Positions 44,228 through 52,005 of a stretch of DNA of 64,000 nucleotides are shown here, piece by piece. Within the stretch, counting starts at the first letter, position 1; every line of letters starts with the position of its first letter. The notes under the pieces were generated by a model. That model worked only from the letters and a program-made list of their open reading frames with translations, did not search any database and was not told the DNA's origin. The translations under genes were made by a program, and so were the position numbers. The stretch lies in contig NZ_CP092099.1 of NCBI RefSeq assembly GCF_022259695.1, forward strand, positions 914,471 to 978,470. The letters run 5' to 3'. Source of the DNA: Flaviramulus sp. BrNp1-15. GTDB lineage: Bacteria; Bacteroidota; Bacteroidia; Flavobacteriales; Flavobacteriaceae.

Positions 44228-46468
44228 TCAAACATCTTCAGAGAATGGTTGATTATAATGACGTTTTCCTGTAGTCTTATATAGGGCATTTGCTAAAGCA
44301 CCAAAGGTAGGAGGGAATGGTGGTTCCCCTAATCCTGTTGGGTTGATATCATTTTCTACAAAATGAACTTCAATAGATTCGGGAGCCTCACTATGACGAA
44401 TCATACGATAGTTATTAAAATTTGATTTTTGTGGCTCGCCATTGCTAAACGTTAGTTTTCCATAAAGTGCATTGCCAATTCCATCCACTATGGCACCTTC
44501 TGCCATATTTTTTGCAGCATCTGGGTTTACAACAATGCCACAATCAATGGCACAATATACTTTCAGTACCTTAGGTTTACCATTTTTTATTACCATATCC
44601 ATTACTTGTGCAGCATAACTGTTATGGCAAAAATATGCGGAGATACCTCTGTTTACATTTTCTTGGTTTAAATTCCAGTTAGATTTTTCCCTAACTAATT
44701 TTAAAACTCCAGCATATCTCTCAGGGTCATAATCATTATTTTCGCCAACAGGGGTATTCTTTGCGCGTTGCAGTAATTCCAATCTAAAATTTATTGGGTC
44801 TTTTCCTGCCAATTCTGCGACTTCATCTAAGAAAGATTGTTCTGCACAAGCCATAAAGTTAGAACGAGGGGCTCTAAAAGCTCCTGTAGATATATTCGAA
44901 TCGATTGACCACTCTTCGGCTAAATAATTATCAATAGCTCCAGCTGGAAATCGATTTGCAAACAAAGGACTTTCAGGAATACCACCAGCTTTTACATGTA
45001 ATGCTGTTAAGTTATTATTTTCATCTAGTGCTGCCTTATATGTAACTTGATATGTTGGTCTATAGATACCCTGTGTCATATCATCCTCACGGGAATAAAT
45101 TAATTTTACAGGAGATTTAATCTTTTGAGAAATTAAAGCAGCTTCAACAACATAATGTGCGTAAGCTTTACGCCCAAAACCACCTCCCATTCTAGGTATT
45201 TCCATTTCTATGTTTTCTTCTGGAATGCCCAAACTACTGGCTAAGGCTGGAATTATTAATGAGGGAATTTGAAGTGGTGCTAATATTTTAGCGTGGTTTT
45301 CCCCAACGTCCGCAAATGCATTTAATGTTTCCATCGAGTTGTGCGCTAAGTAGGGTGCTGTATAACTTCTCTCCAATATTTTAGAGGCTTTGTTAAAAGC
45401 ATTTTCAGGGTTACCATCTTTCCTTACTACATTGGCTGATTTACTTGCAAATTCTCGAATACGTGTATTATGGCTATCTGTAGATTCTAAACCAGCAGGA
45501 GTGTTTTTAGTTATGTTTCTACCAAATCTATTTATTGTTTTAGTTTTTGCAGCTATGGGTTTCCAAACTACTCTCAATTCTTTTTTGGCTTGCATTACCT
45601 CCCATGTAGAATTTCCTATAATAGCAACAATTTCAGGGAAAGCGTTCTCATCGAAATAACCTTTAGAAAAATCATCTTTATAAGTTTTTATGGTTAAAAC
45701 ATCTTTTATCCCAGGCATTGCTTTGGCAATAGAACTATCTACAGATTCTAAAGTCATTCCAAACGCAGGAGGATGTGCTATCATGGCAATTAGCATACCA
45801 TCTTTTTGATAATCAGACCCAAAAATGGGTTTGCCCGTAACAATGTTTTCAACATCAACATTTTTTTTCGATTTACCTATAATGTTGAAGTCTTTGATGT
45901 TTTTTAACTCCACTTCCTCTGGTATTTCAATTGTAGAAGCAGCCGAAGCCATTTCTCCATAACCGGCACTCTTGCCACTTGTATTATGTTTTAAAATTCC
46001 ATTTTCTGTTGTAATCTCTTCTAAAGGCACTTCCCATGCATTTGCTGCAGCTTTTTTTAACATGTGTTTTGCTGTTGCTCCAGCCATTCTAAGTGGTTCC
46101 CATCTTGACCGTATACCTTGACTACCTCCAGTAAATTGAAAACCATACTTTGTTTGATGAAAGGGTGCTTGCTCAACAATTACGTTTTTCCAATCCATAT
46201 CTAGTTCTTCAGCAATTAGCATTGGCATAGAAGTTCTAACATTTTGACCAAATTCAGGGTTTGGTGTGTAAATAGTTGCTAAACCATTATCTCCAATTTT
46301 TAAATAGGAATTTATTTCGAACCATTCTTTGGGCATGGCTAAAATTTCTTTCTCCGTCTTGGATTGACAGGATGTAAGCCAGTTGAAACCTATTATCAAT
46401 CCTCCACCAGCCAGTGCGGTGGATTTTAAAAATGATCGTCTTCCAATGGATGTTTTTATAGTAGCCAT
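44228..46468 (-). CDS. Molybdopterin-binding oxidoreductase subunit, xanthine dehydrogenase/IorB-like
   Basis: 746-residue large subunit of a two-subunit molybdenum hydroxylase, like isoquinoline 1-oxidoreductase beta (IorB). A Tat signal (GRRSFLKSTALAGGG, arginines 10-11) leads to a lipobox-like LTSC, so it is exported folded and possibly lipid-anchored. Moco-binding blocks visible include FTGGSQGIR, PRMGGGFGRK, GAFRAP and the late GLGEPPFPP, where the glutamate is the expected catalytic base. Substrate is unknown; aldehydes or N-heterocycles are typical. Its 2Fe-2S partner is encoded 50 nt upstream. No FAD subunit or cytochrome gene is adjacent. Confidence 0.92.
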   Translation of the reverse strand: MATIKTSIGRRSFLKSTALAGGGLIIGFNWLTSCQSKTEKEILAMPKEWFEINSYLKIGDNGLATIYTPNPEFGQNVRTSMPMLIAEELDMDWKNVIVEQAPFHQTKYGFQFTGGSQGIRSRWEPLRMAGATAKHMLKKAAANAWEVPLEEITTENGILKHNTSGKSAGYGEMASAASTIEIPEEVELKNIKDFNIIGKSKKNVDVENIVTGKPIFGSDYQKDGMLIAMIAHPPAFGMTLESVDSSIAKAMPGIKDVLTIKTYKDDFSKGYFDENAFPEIVAIIGNSTWEVMQAKKELRVVWKPIAAKTKTINRFGRNITKNTPAGLESTDSHNTRIREFASKSANVVRKDGNPENAFNKASKILERSYTAPYLAHNSMETLNAFADVGENHAKILAPLQIPSLIIPALASSLGIPEENIEMEIPRMGGGFGRKAYAHYVVEAALISQKIKSPVKLIYSREDDMTQGIYRPTYQVTYKAALDENNNLTALHVKAGGIPESPLFANRFPAGAIDNYLAEEWSIDSNISTGAFRAPRSNFMACAEQSFLDEVAELAGKDPINFRLELLQRAKNTPVGENNDYDPERYAGVLKLVREKSNWNLNQENVNRGISAYFCHNSYAAQVMDMVIKNGKPKVLKVYCAIDCGIVVNPDAAKNMAEGAIVDGIGNALYGKLTFSNGEPQKSNFNNYRMIRHSEAPESIEVHFVENDINPTGLGEPPFPPTFGALANALYKTTGKRHYNQPFSEDV

Positions 46469-46518
46469 TTTTATGTGTTTTAGAGTTTAGATGGATTTTG
46501 AGATATAAATCACCCTAA

Positions 46519-46977
46519 TTATGATGATTTCGCTGCAGTTTTAATCGCTGCTTTTATTCTTGTATAAGTTCCACATCGGCATATGTTGCCATGCATTGCT
46601 GCTTCAATTTCATCATCACTAGGATTAGTGTTGTTTTTTAAAAAAGCACTGGCAGTCATTATTTGACCTGATTGACAATAACCGCACTGTGGGACATCAT
46701 GTTCAATCCAAGCTTTTTGTATGGGGTGGTCGCCATTTTCTGACAATCCTTCTATGGTTGTAATTTTTTGGTTACCTACCATAGAAACAGTTACTTGACA
46801 GGAGCGAACCGCTATTCCTTCCAAATGAATTGTGCAAGCTCCACACATAGCTATACCGCAACCGTATTTTGTGCCATTAAGTTTAAGATGGTCTCTCAAT
46901 ACCCAAAGTATGGGTGTACTGGGGTCAACTTCTATTTCGTTTTGTTTGCCGTTAATGTTTAGTAGATATTTAGCCAT
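46519..46977 (-). CDS. 2Fe-2S subunit of the molybdenum hydroxylase (IorA-like)
   Basis: 152 residues with two [2Fe-2S] domains: the plant-type ferredoxin cluster cysteines C40, C45, C48 and C60, and the helical cluster C98, C101, C133 and C135 (CGYCQSG, NICRCGTY). It passes electrons from the molybdenum centre. It has no signal of its own, so it would ride through the Tat pathway with the large subunit. It is part of the five-gene operon 49162-44228. Confidence 0.94.
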   Translation of the reverse strand: MAKYLLNINGKQNEIEVDPSTPILWVLRDHLKLNGTKYGCGIAMCGACTIHLEGIAVRSCQVTVSMVGNQKITTIEGLSENGDHPIQKAWIEHDVPQCGYCQSGQIMTASAFLKNNTNPSDDEIEAAMHGNICRCGTYTRIKAAIKTAAKSS

Positions 46978-47053
46978 GATAAATAAATATTAAGTACTTT
47001 GTTAAATTACAATTTTTTTGATAAAATAAATAACAAGATTTAGCTTGTCTAGC

Positions 47054-47503
47054 TTAATTATTACCATTAGGTGTAAGTAATTTGGTAAATGAAAGCGAAC
47101 CCAATTTCCAACTGTCATTACAATTTACATAAATTTCTGTAACCATAAATGGGTTTTTTACCTCGTTGCCACCAACTTCAGCGAGTAAAGTAATTCTGTT
47201 CAACAAAATTGCTGTATTATCAATTACCTCTACTGACACTTCATGAATTTCGGCTTTTTTATACCAAATGCCGCCACTTTGTATAATATTAAGTTCCCGT
47301 TCTTTTCCCCAACTTCCGCCCATGTGCACAAAAACCGATTTTTCATGGAAAAAGGTTTCCAAAATATCTACTTTTTTTTCTGACATCCAATCCCATTTGT
47401 TTTTTGATAATTGGATGATTTCTTTTTGAAGTTCTGTGGTTTGTGCAAAAGTTAAAGGAACTACTATTAAAAATAGTACAAAGCCTATTATTATTGATTT
47501 CAT
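47054..47503 (-). CDS. Exported NTF2-like (DUF4440) protein, paralogue 1
   Basis: 149 residues with a signal peptide ending near TFAQ. One NTF2/SnoaL-like domain has the pattern NKWDWMSEKKVDILETFF, FVHMGGSWGKEREL, EIHEVSVEVIDNTAILLNRI (split core) and DSWKLGSLSFTKLL. It is clearly homologous to the next upstream gene. Such domains bind hydrophobic small molecules or act as simple isomerases or hydratases in the periplasm. Third gene of the AraC-controlled operon. Exact function unknown. Confidence 0.8.
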   Translation of the reverse strand: MKSIIIGFVLFLIVVPLTFAQTTELQKEIIQLSKNKWDWMSEKKVDILETFFHEKSVFVHMGGSWGKERELNIIQSGGIWYKKAEIHEVSVEVIDNTAILLNRITLLAEVGGNEVKNPFMVTEIYVNCNDSWKLGSLSFTKLLTPNGNN

Positions 47504-47527
47504 CTATATGGTTTTTATTAAGTAGAA

Positions 47528-47980
47528 TTACTTTTCAATAATGTGTGTGTCTCTCACACTACTAAATGTTAGATCTAGCAATTTCCAATTAGCATTATCC
47601 TTTTTATAAACCTCGGTTACGGTAAACTCAGTCGATACATCATTTCCACGAACATGGGCTAGTAAGGTAATGCGGTTCCAAAGTATGGCTGTATCCCCAA
47701 ATACCTCTACGCTTACCTCATGAACATCGGCTTTTTTATACCAAATGCTTCCAGTTTCAATAATCTCAAGTTCTCTTTCTTTTTTCCAAGTTCCGCTCAT
47801 GTGAACAAACTTTGATTTATTATCAAATAGTGTAGTAAGCTTATCAACATTTTTATCTGCCATCCATTGCCATTTATTTTTAGAAAGCTCAATTATTTCT
47901 TGTTCTACCGTAGCTGTTTGGGCGTAAGACCATGTGGTACAAAGGACAATTAAACTGAGTTTGATAATTAGATTTTTCAT
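47528..47980 (-). CDS. Exported NTF2-like (DUF4440) protein, paralogue 2
   Basis: 150 residues, signal peptide ending SYAQ. It aligns end to end with paralogue 1 (NKWQWMADKNVDKLTTLF, FVHMSGTWKKEREL, HEVSVEVFGDTAILWNRI), more than half of residues being identical by eye, so the pair arose by tandem duplication. It lies 27 nt after the CMD-cupin gene and 24 nt before paralogue 1. Diverged loops (HVRGNDVSTEF against EVGGNEVKNPF) may reflect different ligands. Confidence 0.8.
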   Translation of the reverse strand: MKNLIIKLSLIVLCTTWSYAQTATVEQEIIELSKNKWQWMADKNVDKLTTLFDNKSKFVHMSGTWKKERELEIIETGSIWYKKADVHEVSVEVFGDTAILWNRITLLAHVRGNDVSTEFTVTEVYKKDNANWKLLDLTFSSVRDTHIIEK

Positions 47981-48007
47981 TTTGTTTATTATTTAAAAAT
48001 TATATTT

Positions 48008-49162
48008 TTATTGTTTGTTGTATTCTTCTTCGGTAACAGGGTTAAGCCATTCAGTAGGCCCGCTAACTCTACTTGTAATAGCAATTTGGATAAATTCTGA
48101 ATTAGGACTTGCACCATGCCAATGTGGAACATTCGCAGGACATTTAACCACATCACCTTTGTGAATTGTTTTTTTAGGACTGCCTTTTTCTTGATAATAG
48201 CCTTCACCATCAAGAACTAAAATAATTTGTCCATTTGGGTGCAAATGCCAATTGGTCCTGGCGTTAGGTTCAAAAGTAACACTACCCACAGCATTTTTGT
48301 TGATGCTATCAGCTTGAATCAAAACTGTTAAATAGGCGTTACCTGTAAAATTAGTATTTGTTATTTTTTTGCCTTTTGGAAAAATGAGTTTTGAAGTTGT
48401 TGCTTTCATAGGTTCATTTTCTGTTATTTCAGTATTGGAAAGCGTATTAGTTTCAAGTAATTCATCTAAAACCTGTTTTGCAGCAGTTATTTTTCTAGTG
48501 TCAACATGTATTTCTATCACTTGTAATAATTCTTGAAGTTGATTGGAGGTAATTCCTTGAAGCATGCAAATATTCATATGGCTTTTCAGCATTGGCTCTA
48601 AATCACCCAATGTTATCAAAACCGTAACAGTAACCAATTCCCGTTGTTTGTAGTTTAAGATGTCACGCTCAAAAATATCTGCAAAGAGATGTTCTTTTAA
48701 AAACACTTCTAGAATAGGTGAAAATTCAGCATAATCTGCTTTTGGGCCATTTATGGGTCTATTTACAAGCTTTTCCAAGATTTCTTTACCACGATCGTAT
48801 TTAGAACGATTGTCTAAAACGGTTGATGCCTCTTTGCCTAATGTGTCGGTTATCCCTTTCGCTTTTCTTTCTTCAAGTACAGATTTGAAAGTTCGCAACC
48901 CAAGAATGCTACGTGGGAAGCCACTGTAAGCATATAAATGCACCATGACTTCTTTTATTTCGTTCACAGTTAAACCAGCTTCTAAACCATAGGTTAAAGC
49001 ACCTTTAAGATTTTCCAAATCGCCTTTTGCTGTTAATGAAGCAATGGCTACAATTGCTTTTTCCTTCTTATTTAAATTTTTTTCGATAGAATTATTTTGA
49101 GCATTGAGTTCACAGTTTTGAGTTACTATAAATAAGGAAAGAAATATTGTTAGATATTTCAT
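48008..49162 (-). CDS. Exported carboxymuconolactone decarboxylase-cupin fusion
   Basis: 384 residues. After a signal sequence (cleavage near LNAQ) come two CMD/AhpD-like helical repeats (about 30-105, with MVHLYAYSGFPRSILGLRTF, and 165-235, with ITSNQLQELLQVIEIHVDTRK), then a C-terminal cupin (about 290-375) with the metal-binding HLHPNGQIILVLDGEGYYQE and PHWHGASP motifs. The AhpD CxxC thiols are missing, so peroxidase activity is unlikely. The start is the ATG at 49162 rather than an in-frame TTG at 49171. First gene of the operon, divergent from an AraC regulator. Confidence 0.88.
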   Translation of the reverse strand: MKYLTIFLSLFIVTQNCELNAQNNSIEKNLNKKEKAIVAIASLTAKGDLENLKGALTYGLEAGLTVNEIKEVMVHLYAYSGFPRSILGLRTFKSVLEERKAKGITDTLGKEASTVLDNRSKYDRGKEILEKLVNRPINGPKADYAEFSPILEVFLKEHLFADIFERDILNYKQRELVTVTVLITLGDLEPMLKSHMNICMLQGITSNQLQELLQVIEIHVDTRKITAAKQVLDELLETNTLSNTEITENEPMKATTSKLIFPKGKKITNTNFTGNAYLTVLIQADSINKNAVGSVTFEPNARTNWHLHPNGQIILVLDGEGYYQEKGSPKKTIHKGDVVKCPANVPHWHGASPNSEFIQIAITSRVSGPTEWLNPVTEEEYNKQ

Positions 49163-49220
49163 GATGAACAAAAGTGTTTTAACAAAAATGAAGATTTATA
49201 CTGATAATTCGAGTATACAA

Positions 49221-49250
49221 ATTACGGATTATATTACCATTATTACGGAT
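49221..49250. promoter_or_regulatory. AraC-type direct-repeat operator
   Basis: ATTACGGAT occurs at 49221-49229 and again at 49242-49250, 21 bp apart start to start (two helical turns). It sits in the 152-bp gap between the CMD-cupin operon and the divergent AraC gene. This is the usual geometry of an AraC-family binding site. Confidence 0.6.
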
Positions 49251-49314
49251 ATTATAATATATGTAAAAAAACTGTGTGGTTTTATGGTATATTTAATCAA
49301 AATTCAATAGCGCA

Positions 49315-50226
49315 ATGGAAAATATCCTGTACATCAATTCTGTTTCAGATTATTGCAAACTAAGAAACTATGAAGTGCTTCACCCTTTGGTTTGTATTGT
49401 TGATTTTGATAAAGTAAGTAAAGAACATTACTCCCCAGGAAGTTACAATGCATTTCATTACAAATGCTATGCTGTTTTTTTAAAGGATACCAAGGGTTGC
49501 AAATTGCGTTATGGGGGCAAACCTTATGATTATGATGAAGGCACGCTGGTTTTTATGGCTCCAAATCAAACGGTTGAATTGGGCGGTTACGAACCCGATT
49601 ATGTTCCAAAAGGTTACGCATTGTTATTTCACCCCGATTTGTTGTTGAGAACGGATTTAGGGAATAAGATTTTAAGCTATGGATTTTTCTCATATTTGTC
49701 AAATGAATCTTTGCACTTATCCACTCGAGAGCGGCAAATAATTCTGAGCTTGTTTGAGAAAATTCAGTTTGAATTAGAACAGAATCTTGATAAACACAGT
49801 AAAAAATTAATCGTTTCAAATATCGAACTGTTTTTAAACTATTGCGATCGTTTTTATGATAGGCAGTTTATTACCAGAGAGGTTGCAAATCAAGGAATTT
49901 TAGAAAAATTTGAAACCGAGTTGAATACCTTTTTTTCTTCCGATGCACCAGAAACCGTAGGGATTCCTTCTGTAGCTTATTTTGCAGACAAGTTTCATTT
50001 GTCACCAAATTATTTTGGAGATGTTATTAAAAAAGAAACGGGTAAATCGGCACAGGAATACATTCAAAATAAAATTATTGATGTTGCCAAAAACAAACTT
50101 TTTATTCCAGATAAATCTATAAACGAAATTGCTTTTGAATTAGGGTTTAAATACCCGCAGCACTTTATTAGGTTGTTTAAAAATAGAGTAGGGCATACAC
50201 CAAATGCCTTTAGAAGTTTGAATTAA
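49315..50226 (+). CDS. AraC-family transcriptional regulator
   Basis: 303 residues. The N-terminal half is an AraC cupin-like sensing domain (KYEGTLVF-type strands: YDEGTLVFMAPNQTVELGG, FHPDLL). The C-terminal AraC HTH region (about 205-303) reads VAYFADKFHLSPNYFGDVIKKETGKSAQEYIQ (core FHLSPNYFGDVIKKETG) and NEIAFELGFKYPQHFIRLFKNRVG. It is divergent from the CMD-cupin/NTF2/molybdenum hydroxylase operon. Two direct repeats between the genes are candidate binding sites. It probably activates that operon in response to its substrate. Confidence 0.9.
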   Translation: MENILYINSVSDYCKLRNYEVLHPLVCIVDFDKVSKEHYSPGSYNAFHYKCYAVFLKDTKGCKLRYGGKPYDYDEGTLVFMAPNQTVELGGYEPDYVPKGYALLFHPDLLLRTDLGNKILSYGFFSYLSNESLHLSTRERQIILSLFEKIQFELEQNLDKHSKKLIVSNIELFLNYCDRFYDRQFITREVANQGILEKFETELNTFFSSDAPETVGIPSVAYFADKFHLSPNYFGDVIKKETGKSAQEYIQNKIIDVAKNKLFIPDKSINEIAFELGFKYPQHFIRLFKNRVGHTPNAFRSLN

Positions 50227-50239
50227 TAGAAAGATGCTA

Positions 50240-51733
50240 TTACAAATTCTCGTAAATAAAATTTTTAAATTTTACCTTACCATCTCCATAAGAAGCCAAA
50301 CCAAGTCTCAGGCTTAAGAAACCGTTTAAAGCATTATGATGAAAAGCAGTTACATCTAAAGAACTTTCAATTTTTTTCCAATGTTCACCATCAAGACTGT
50401 AAAACATATCTACAATGTTGTTAGTATTTTTTATCTTTAAAAACACATGTTTATCAATAACATTTTCTTCTGTAGTAAATTGCCAACCTCTTAAGTTAGC
50501 TAAAATATCAGTACTATTTGCCAATATACCAGAGTAAGCGCGCTCATCATAAAACAATATAAATCCTGCAGTAGCATCGCCTTCAATAATCGCTTCAATT
50601 TGCGCGGTATAAGAATGATTTGAAGGAACAACTAAAAGAGGTAAGCTTTCTGCAACGGAGTTTCCTTTGGCTTGTATTTCTAATGTATTATTGGCAATAT
50701 TGACGCGATTCTCATCAAACGCTTTAAAGAAGTGCCATTGTGGTTTTAAGGTATTCCCATCAAAATGATCACTTAAAGAAAAGTTTTTAGAAAAAGAAGA
50801 CATTTGAGGTGTTCCCTGAATATCAAAATCATCAGGTAATTTAAACCAACCATCTTCAGTCCATTCAATAGGAGCTAAAAGGCTTTGTCTTCCCATATTA
50901 TAATGATCTTTTTCATAGGCATGTAAAATCATGTTCCAGTTATTCGTCTTGTCTTCAAAAATTGTAGCATGACCTAAAGAGCACCATCTTGAATTGAAGT
51001 TTTCTGTACGAATAATTGGGTTGTATGGTGAGTTTTCCCAAGGTCCAAGTGCAGATTTTGATCGCGCTGATATAACCATATGCCCTGTAGCTGGTCCTGC
51101 AGTACCGCCTTCAGCAACGGTTAAATAATAGTAATCGCCTTTTTTAAAAAGTTTAGGACCTTCCAAACAAAAACATTCAATACTCCATGCTTCGGGTATT
51201 GGCCACCCAGAATAAGAAGGTTGAAGCTCTCCAGTTACTGTTAACCCATCCTTGGATAAGGGTACATAGCCACCATTACTAAAATATAAATATCTATTTC
51301 CAGAATCGTCTACAACATGTCCTGGATCTATATTTCCAATTTCTAAGTCAATTGGGTCAGACCAATCACCATCAATAGCATCTGCTAGAATAACATAATT
51401 AGTACCATTAGCAGGAAAATAAATATAGTATTTGTTGTCATACTTTATTAAGTCTGGTGCATATACAGATCCTACATATTTTTTAAGGGTATTTTTTACA
51501 GGTTTCCAATTAACCAAATCTTTAGAGTGCCAAATGGTTAAACCAGGGTAATATTCAAATGAAGAATGTACTACATAATAATCATCGTTATCTACTAATA
51601 TACTTGGGTCTGGATAATCACCAGCAAAAATAGGGTTATTAAAATGGGAATTTAAAACTGATTTTTTGTTCTTGTTATCTTGACAAGATATAACCAAGCT
51701 TAAAAAAAGTATTCCGAAGATAAGATCTTTCAT
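50240..51733 (-). CDS. Glycoside hydrolase family 43 lipoprotein (beta-xylosidase/arabinofuranosidase type)
   Basis: 497 residues with a lipobox VISC (C17). The five-bladed propeller domain (about 33-320) has the GH43 triad: base D42 in GDYPDPS, pKa-modulating D136 in IDPG and acid E191 in CLEGPKLF. A C-terminal beta-sandwich of the GH43_C2 type (about 330-495) covers the active site. It probably removes xylose or arabinose from xylo-oligosaccharides at the cell surface or periplasm. It is divergent from the GH11 xylanase, and a LacI-type operator lies in the shared region. Confidence 0.92.
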   Translation of the reverse strand: MKDLIFGILFLSLVISCQDNKNKKSVLNSHFNNPIFAGDYPDPSILVDNDDYYVVHSSFEYYPGLTIWHSKDLVNWKPVKNTLKKYVGSVYAPDLIKYDNKYYIYFPANGTNYVILADAIDGDWSDPIDLEIGNIDPGHVVDDSGNRYLYFSNGGYVPLSKDGLTVTGELQPSYSGWPIPEAWSIECFCLEGPKLFKKGDYYYLTVAEGGTAGPATGHMVISARSKSALGPWENSPYNPIIRTENFNSRWCSLGHATIFEDKTNNWNMILHAYEKDHYNMGRQSLLAPIEWTEDGWFKLPDDFDIQGTPQMSSFSKNFSLSDHFDGNTLKPQWHFFKAFDENRVNIANNTLEIQAKGNSVAESLPLLVVPSNHSYTAQIEAIIEGDATAGFILFYDERAYSGILANSTDILANLRGWQFTTEENVIDKHVFLKIKNTNNIVDMFYSLDGEHWKKIESSLDVTAFHHNALNGFLSLRLGLASYGDGKVKFKNFIYENL

Positions 51734-51933
51734 GATTAAAAATTTCTCATAAAAGTAATGGTTTTGTTTGAAGTGCTAAGGCCCTCTTTTGGATTAATAG
51801 ACATGAATATACTTTCAAAATGAAATTTTATAATATTTTTTCACATTGTAGTTTTAGCGATTATAGTACACAAATAGTATAAAACACATGAAATATTAAC
51901 ATAAAAATTGAAATAAATGTTAAAAAAGTATAC

Positions 51934-51945
51934 GCAATCGGTTGC
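51934..51945. promoter_or_regulatory. LacI-type operator upstream of the xylanase gene
   Basis: GCAATCGGTTGC fits the LacI/PurR family consensus GCAAnCGnTTGC. It is centred about 66 nt before the xylanase ATG and overlaps the TTG that would be the -33 element for the -7 box at 51963-51971. This suggests repression by steric block, lifted by a xylan-derived sugar. No lacI-type gene is in the window. Confidence 0.6.
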
Positions 51946-51962
51946 ATATATCATATTTTTCT

Positions 51963-51971
51963 TATAATTTG
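51963..51971 (+). promoter_or_regulatory. -7-like box TATAATTTG of the xylanase gene
   Basis: Close to TAnnTTTG with one extra base. A TTG at 51942-51944 lies 18 bp upstream, a suitable -33 spacing. The ATG is 34 nt downstream. Confidence 0.4.
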
Positions 51972-52005
51972 CATACAAGATTAAACTAAACTAAATAACC
52001 AAAAC

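Noticed and set aside
48000-48213. 74-codon frame in the CMD-cupin 3' region
   Set aside because: Overlaps the cupin domain in another frame and lacks any protein-like feature.
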